NCBI RefSeq assembly: GCF_000699445.3
Contig: NC_067196.1
Coordinates: 45,475,806-45,539,805, forward strand
Source of the DNA: Schistosoma haematobium
Taxonomy: Eukaryota; Platyhelminthes; Trematoda; Strigeidida; Schistosomatidae
Length of the DNA: 64,000 nucleotides
Direction of reading: 5' to 3'
In this document: in pieces, positions 57,450 to 64,000 of the stretch
Numbering within the stretch: position 1 is the first letter of the stretch
Layout of the letters: the number at the start of each line of letters is the position of its first letter
The notes under the pieces: generated by a model
Told to the model about the DNA's origin: nothing
The model's database searches: none
What the model saw: only the letters and a program-made list of their open reading frames with translations
Translations under genes and position numbers: made by a program

Positions 57450-58190
57450 TAAATAACTAATCACTGAACACAATATGTTATTCAATCTACTAGTTTGAAT
57501 AACTTTAAATAATTAAAAAAAAACCAAACAATTTTGTCTTTAAAACTTTTCAAATCACAATCTATGTATTACACTGTTTTAGACTAGATTATCCTATAAA
57601 TTTGTATACATATTCAACTTCTCGAATTTCAGAAACATATATACACATAGAAATAAATAAATAAAGTTCTATACTTCAACTTTGATTCAACATTTTATGA
57701 AACTAATACATCGTTTTTCTCTAGAAAACAATCTATCATTCTGTGTCTCTATTTAAAGTGATTGGAATATCAAAATTTAAACAAAAAATCCAATTATTTT
57801 ATTCCTTTATTTCCAATGATCATTTATCACCAAAAAAATGTTAATAATAATAATAATGATTTTTCGCGAGTACATTGTTTACAAAAACTTTTTATTTGTT
57901 TTTGTGAATTCATTTCCTTCATCTCTTTTAAATTATGTAATAAAAGGACAGATATATTTCTACTTTTTGCACGCAAACACACATGCAAGCACACACACAC
58001 ACGAATAATGTTTTAGAGGTAATTTGATGAATTTATGCAATGAAATAAAATTTTCAAAATAAAAAAATGAAATTAATCCGTAAACATCTTTCTTATATTT
58101 TTATCTAATACATGTACGGACTTATAGATAGATAGATATTCAGAGGGGTTTTGTGGATATTATAGTAATTTCAATAGTTGAGCTCATAAT
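57450..58190. other. AT-rich DNA with simple repeats
   Basis: (AAT)n at 57843-57859, an ACACACAC run at 57989-58002, (ATAG)n at 58126-58137. Confidence 0.5.
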
Positions 58191-58203
58191 CCAGTTAAGG
58201 CTA

Positions 58204-58303
58204 GACTACTATGGAAAACCTGGAAGCATTGGATAGCCGTTTCGTTCTACTATGGGACTCCTCAGTAGTGTCGTCTAATGCTTCCAGGTTTTCCATAGTA
58301 GTC
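58204..58303 (-). mobile_element. Hammerhead SINE end with perfect 27-bp clamping stem
   Basis: Minus strand: GACTACTATGGAAAACCTGG then AAGCATT, an 11-base loop, CTGAGGA (plus 58259-58265), GTCCCATAGTAGAAC hairpin, GAAAC, GGC, TATC, then AATGCTTCCAGGTTTTCCAT and AGTAGTC. The first and last 27 bases are exact complements. All CUGANGA and GAAA core bases are kept; stem II is imperfect (a C-A mismatch). Confidence 0.75.
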
Positions 58304-58319
58304 TTGTAGTGAAGGAGAA

Positions 58320-58575
58320 CATAGATGAGGACAACCAAATTATAATCACCATAACATTACAGAGTTACTTGGTAAAATAGAAAAACGATATTATAATACC
58401 TAATTTACAAAATGTTCAATAATTTTCTCGGACTTCATTGTTCTTCCATTTCTATCCCCCTTCTTCCTTTCTTGATCTTCGCAATCTTCTGCTGCCAGAC
58501 ATTACATTCCTGATTCGCGTTATATACTACTTATGTCAATATAAGTAGCACGCACCACAGTCTAACTTCAATTGA
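58320..58575 (+). repeat. R2 dispersed repeat copy
   Basis: CTTCTGCTGCCAGACATTAC, CGCGTTATATACTACTTATG, TCAATATAAGTAGC: a clear copy of the R2 end with its palindrome. Confidence 0.6.
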
Positions 58576-58594
58576 CTCATGAATTCAACTACTA

Positions 58595-58617
58595 AGATAT
58601 ATATATATATATATATA
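58595..58617. repeat. (TA)n microsatellite
   Basis: About 11 TA units. Confidence 0.85.
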
Positions 58618-58794
58618 ATTATTTCTTTATTTTACGGATGGATGAAGTCAAACGAGAAAGTAGAAAAACAAATAACATGACAAATATTATTATACACTGA
58701 ACGAAGCATAAAGTAACATGATTTCATTTCAAAAAAATTGTTGGAATCAGTTATTTATGAACAGTAATTAATCTATAATCTATATTCGAATTGC

Positions 58795-58875
58795 TAACGA
58801 GTCCCATAATAGAAGGAAATGGCCGTCCAGTGCTTTCAAGTTTTTCATAGTAGTCTAGCTTTAATTAACTCATGA
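58795..58875 (+). mobile_element. Degenerate hammerhead SINE
   Basis: CTAACGAGTCCCATAATAGA, GGAAATGGCCGTCCAGTGCT and TTCAAGTTTTTCATAGTAGT: stem I partner CAGTGC and GTC triplet kept, core lost. Confidence 0.6.
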
Positions 58876-58879
58876 TCTC

Positions 58880-60640
58880 AACTATTAAATCATTGTATTA
58901 TCTACAAAAAACCCTTCCTGATATTAATCTATAACAATTAATTAGAAAAAAGCAGAACCTTTTTTTGAGAGAAATTAAAAAGCGTTATATAATTTTGGTA
59001 TGATGTGATTTAATTGAACTTATGAAATAGGTTATTCAATTCTAACTAGTATATACATATCTATGTGCGAAACAATCTATTAACACTTACATGTTTGATT
59101 TAACAAATTATAAATATCATTTCATTATGCTAACGTCCATACATCCTACGAATTAGAAATCATCCAATTGTGAAGTTTATGATAATGTAAAACTGACTTT
59201 TAATGTAATTTGATTTAGATGGAGTAATGAACAAGATATTTTAAACACTGTGTTAAACAGTCTAAACAGCAAGTCAATAGTCATACAATTTACATAATAA
59301 ATCTGATTTATCAGTCATTATTTATTTAATTACAAATAGTTATTGATCATTAAAATAAATAATGATTAAATAGAATGCATAGTGTCTAAAGCAAAAAGAA
59401 AAATATTGGCCACTTAAACAACAGTGTTCTTCAACATAAAACGGAAGTTCGAATCTTCCATTAACTAAACTTTTAGTATGAATATAAATATTACATCTGT
59501 TATCGATAAACTATTTTACCAATAAACTGATTAATTGTGCGGTTTCTGTGACTACTATAATGCAGTTCGAAAACAGAAGAATAAAAATATTTTTTACTGG
59601 TGAATGAAGATTCAATACAGTAAGTTTATGAGTGATTAGTAGATTCGTATTAGCACGCAAAAATAGATAAAAGATATTTGATTGTTTGATTTTAGATATC
59701 CTTTTGTTAGTCTGTTCACAATCATTCCAGTTATCTTTTCTTACGTAACAAAATAATTAATGATAACTAAATTGATTCTCCATTACGATTTATAATTTTA
59801 TTTATTTATTTCACCAGATACTTTTGCTCTAATCCGTTATAGTGAATATAACTCAATACAAGCTATAGGTATGAATGTTGCCCACTAGTACCATAAATCT
59901 AAAATACCCTATAGAAATGTTTCTATACTTCATTCAAATTATTTAAAACATTGAGAAAGTTGATTTTTTTGTAATTCTTTATCAGAAGAACTTTTTTCTT
60001 ATCTCAACTAGCATAAAAATTTTATTAGAAGTAAACTTGATCAATCACGAATCGACTGTGATAACCTTAGTAACGAAAGGGGAATTAATTTATCAAAATT
60101 TATATATAAAATATCTATGAATTAATTAATTAATTAAAATTTTATTTGGAATTAAAGATAACAAGAATTATGCAATAAGATTTACTTTATTTCAGTCTAA
60201 TGTTTTTTATATTGACTCATAGTAGCTTAAATTCACAGAATAGTAGATTTGTCAAAGAAATTTTGTTTTAATGTTTTGACGAATGACTTTCAAATAGTGA
60301 AAGAGAAAAATTATGGTAGTGGATAATTGTTGAGATAGAAATTTAATAATGTTTTGTAAAGCTGATCATATAAAGTAGGGTAATAAACGATATAATTTCA
60401 TGATGCATTAAAGAGGTAAAGTCCAATTCTTCTAGAAACTCCATCCATCTTAAACATATAACGGATGAAATCAGCGCCTTTTGTTGACAATTAAAAATTA
60501 TCACAATAATAGTATAATATTCATCATTGTGAAAGGCTTAAAAATTCGAAGTTTAGTTGCATTATCAGTTGCAAGCCAACAATAAAAGTGTGTATGTAAA
60601 TGTTTGAGCTTTTTCAATGTTTTTATGAAAGGATTGACTT
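58880..60640. other. AT-rich non-coding DNA
   Basis: Nothing supported. Confidence 0.45.
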
Positions 60641-60649
60641 GATCAGTCT

Positions 60650-60830
60650 CTTTCCAACTCAACAGCTCAGTTAATGATGAGTTGGCGTCTGAAGCAAGAG
60701 GTATTGGAATTGAGTTTCAGTGTAAACTTTAAAACTGGAATGGAAAAACATCCAGCTGATCAGACCAAGATCGAACGGAACGTGTGTATTATATTACGCT
60801 ATTAGCTACAATCTATCTTTATTAACGAAC
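60650..60830 (+). mobile_element. Decayed hammerhead SINE
   Basis: A tRNA-like head (GAGTTGGCGTCTGAAGCAAG, GGTATTGGAATTGAGTTTCA) followed by CCAGCTGATCAGACCAAGAT, CGAACGGAACGTGTG. The core is CTGATCA and GGAA instead of CTGANGA and GAAA; inactive. Confidence 0.5.
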
Positions 60831-63570
60831 AAGAAATGTGTTAAGTACCATTCGAAATTATTTGTGTAAGTTCTTTACTTGCAAGAAATGTATTTCAATA
60901 TCTTAAAATTCGGGACTCTTTATATACTACGGCTCGTACAACTAATCAGGACTATTTTCTCGATAATCCACGTATGCAAAAATATGTAAGAAAGGTATTT
61001 TTAATTAATCTTTGGAGTGGGAATTCCCGACTACATCTAATACTGTGTCATAATAAATATGAGTAATAAAAACGATTTCTGACACCGGTGATAAGCAAAA
61101 TGACATATTGTATAATTGATATGTTCATATAATAGACATACATGTGTATCCATCGTGGGCATTCTTGATGTCTATGTGATTAGAAATAAAACTCAGTTAT
61201 CAATGGTTTGATCTTTCAAACATTTCTTCTTGGATAGTTAATGTCAGTGTTGTACAAAAAGCGTTCAGTATACATTTATTTTATTTCATATATTTCACAA
61301 TTGATACAATCAAAAACAAACTTGGAACTTGTAAATCCGATAGTTAATATTCCAGGTTGTTCACAACATCTTCCAATCTTAGCAATATTTTGCTCCCAGA
61401 ACACTGTCATTTTTCAGTTCATTAACTGAACAAATACTTTACATTAGAGTCTTGTTCTTATTACCTTTTTTGGCCTGAAAAGCTGGAGTTATCCCCAACT
61501 TTATGAACAAGTCAAATGTAACTGGGCCAGATATCAAGAAGTGTAGCTAACAGATGTAGTAAGCCTTACGTCACAAAAATCGCGCAAAACTCATCCGTTA
61601 AATAAGTATAGAATCAGCCATAAGTATTGTATGTGACACAGTCACTAAACACTGAAACCTTTACAGATAACCATAGTCAGCAAATCCTCACTAGTATATT
61701 TGAGCTGACTTAAAAGTCAACAACAAGTAAACAACTATTTCGATCATTCCAATACATTTTATTCATATTTCCTTAAATAAAAAAGCCAAAGCAGTAGGTT
61801 TTCATCTTATCGTTTGTTATTTTTAACGCAATTAAAATGAAGCATCTTAGTCATCCAGTTTTAAAACGGAATAGATTTGAGAAGAGATTTATTTTTTACA
61901 CAAAAATCACTATGAAGTTAAAAATACCCATGCAGTGTTTAGTAGTTATGTAATAAAATGGATCAATATTATAAGATTTACACTCATATATGCTGATTTC
62001 AAAGTTACCCTCAAATTTGGCTTTCATTTTGAAAGTATTCTATTTTCAAAACTACGAATCAGTAGAGACATTTCTGCGTTAGTCTTAAAAATATACTACA
62101 AAAAATTTACATTTAACCAAATAGTCAACTTTCCATTGATCAGTAAGGTATAATATAAATATTACCACACTCACTATATTATACATAGTTACATAATATA
62201 TAACCTAAACTATAACTTCACTTCTTGCATGCACTGTCTATACGTTTAAGCAATTTATAACTGCTAGTCGTTTTAAAAAAGAGGGATCGATTGTAATATT
62301 ATTATTATTATTATTAGTGAAAAACGTATTTTAAAGGACACTTGAAAAATGTTGCTGTGTGTGCTCTTTTCAACATCACATTTGATCATAACAATTGAAT
62401 TACTAGAAATTTTATCGACATAATTTTTGTTTGTAAACATTTGATCATATCGATTTAAAAGTACCGAAAAATATGTTTTCAGCTAAATGCATTCCGTTTT
62501 GCATTTTAATTAACAAAGTATGAACATTCTTACACAACCGATTAACATAGATGAACATAAGAGCATTTATTTAAATGAAAGTATTACTTAAAGCTAATTC
62601 ATTCAGTTTTGGTTTTCGGATTATGACTGATTGGTTTGAGTTAAAAACAAATTAAGTAATCACTAATTTTCTATTGTATTTCATTTGAGCTCGTTGTTAG
62701 GGTGTATTGGAGAAAGACTCTTAATCAAGTTTGAAGGTGATATGCACGTAGATTCATAAAAAAGAAAAAAAAAGATTTGTTAGAGTCATTGGAAATTGTT
62801 CATAATGTTAATTATTATTCTAACCTTAACGATATGTGTATCCTAAAATAGAAATTCATGAAACACACAAAGATAGGTTTTCGAATCTGCAAAATTAATT
62901 ATTATATGTTACATAATACCTAGTTCAAAAAATGACCGAGTTCTAAAGAAGAGTTTGAACTTAAAGTAAAAAGTAAGGTCATCAGAGTGAAAGAAGATCA
63001 ATAACAGTATCCCCATCAAAACTCATTAAGTTTAAAGATGTTTGCTCAAGAACCGTTTGAAATTGTCAACACACTGTTTACACAACTGAAAACATATTTT
63101 CTTTTATGATTTCAATTTATGTAAGATACAATTGAACCTATAAACAATAACTCAATCATTTATGTTCTTGACGCTAGAATTCTAGTGAATTTTCACTTGT
63201 TGCAAATTCTTCCTAAAAATTCCCTTTTGAATAAATATTGCATGTTAAAATTATCCCTGACATTATAGTTAAACAAATAGGTTGATTATGTAATGGCATC
63301 TTATGCTTCGAAATGATACATTTCAAAATAGGAATTTTGTTGAAAAGTTTGTTTGAATTCTTATTTTTAAAGAAAATTGTCTATTGATCACTTTTTTTTG
63401 TTTTAATTATTTTTTTAATGTAACTTTAGTTAGTAAAATTTTTAACTTTTATCCAATATGTAGCCTAAACAAGTCGAAATGAACCAACCAGACAATATAG
63501 TGAAAATTCCCATTTTGACATTTGCCTAATAAAAAAGAAGGACCGAATCGAGCGAAGAAATTTCTTTTCA
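60831..63570. other. AT-rich non-coding DNA
   Basis: (ATT)n at 62299-62317. The ORFs at 61241-61429 and 61935-62153 have no support. Confidence 0.45.
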
Positions 63571-63574
63571 ATTA

Positions 63575-63836
63575 AGTTTTTCATCATGGCTCTACACTAC
63601 TATATATATATACGACATACAATAATGAAATAATGCTCATCCAGTAGATACGTTACGTAATAATTACATGGTGACATTTCGATTATAAATTAACATTGAG
63701 CAATTGGAAGAAGGAGGAATAATAATAATCAAAGTAATTATTCGACAATCAAGAAGTTGCTACTTTGCACAAGACATTATTATTTCATTATTGTAAATCA
63801 TATATATATATTAGTGTAGAGCCATGATGATAAACT
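63575..63836. mobile_element. Fold-back / MITE-like inverted-repeat element
   Basis: The left end AGTTTTTCATCATGGCTCTA then CACTA is matched by the right end TAGTGTAGAGCCATGATGAT then AAACT (one mismatch over 25 bp). The pairing continues inward through TA repeats (63600-63612 with 63801-63811) and then ACAATAATGAAATAATG with TATTTCATTATTGT. Total 262 bp, no coding capacity. No clear target duplication at the edges. Confidence 0.6.
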
Positions 63837-64000
63837 GACAGTGTTTGAATAATGTACAGAAAAGCAATAAATTAGCCGATGATACATTTCTGTCAAAAAT
63901 TTCTAGGGAATTATTCAGAAATTAAGAATTCGTCTTTTTTGAAATATGTTTAGCATAATGTTGAAGTGAATTTTCAAACCTTTTCAACTGAACCAGACAA

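Noticed and set aside
58100..58160. CRISPR-like or satellite array
   Set aside because: Only a three-unit ATAG run; no spaced repeats anywhere in the window.
61935..62153. Plus ORF of 72 codons
   Set aside because: Random open frame in AT-rich DNA; no supporting feature.

Overview
The window looks like nuclear DNA of a blood fluke (Schistosoma or a close trematode). It is AT-rich, has small coding exons with GT/AG introns, and is full of decayed non-LTR retroelements of flatworm type, Penelope-like elements, a CsRn1/Boudicca-like Ty3-Gypsy element, and tRNA-derived SINEs carrying hammerhead-ribozyme cores of the Sm-alpha kind. The species cannot be fixed from the sequence alone, and clade names given here are from protein resemblance, not from a search.

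Layout. 1-37,000 is a transposon graveyard. Two RTE-like LINE families recur: family A, with a C-terminal tail containing [15 protein letters not shown] sequence, and family B, with RLRWLGHVLRM. There is also one CR1-like LINE split by a Penelope-like element with a clear 12-bp target duplication, a second Penelope copy nested in a family-A LINE, and one Gypsy element whose gag is split by a 409-bp SINE with a 14-bp duplication. Host coding DNA sits between them: a minus-strand gene of unknown identity (exons at 4253-5580), the 5' half of a Rabenosyn-5 gene (minus, 14794-15709), a small membrane-protein gene on the plus strand downstream of those exons (14120-14714), and an isolated exon-like stretch at 2144-2457 that reads open only if two frameshifts are allowed.

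38,021-49,112 (plus) holds an apparently complete Na+/K+-ATPase beta-subunit gene: six exons, 285 codons, all splice phases agreeing, all six expected extracellular cysteines present, and one extra 45-bp in-phase exon candidate.

49,113-64,000 is almost gene-free AT-rich DNA with microsatellites, one family-A LINE fragment, several decayed hammerhead SINEs and a 262-bp fold-back element at 63,575-63,836.

The most interesting system is the set of eight hammerhead-bearing SINE copies. One (32,457-32,865) keeps a fully formed catalytic core and carries an 83-bp-arm hairpin at its head. Another (58,204-58,303) has its ribozyme-like core clamped by a perfect 27-bp stem.
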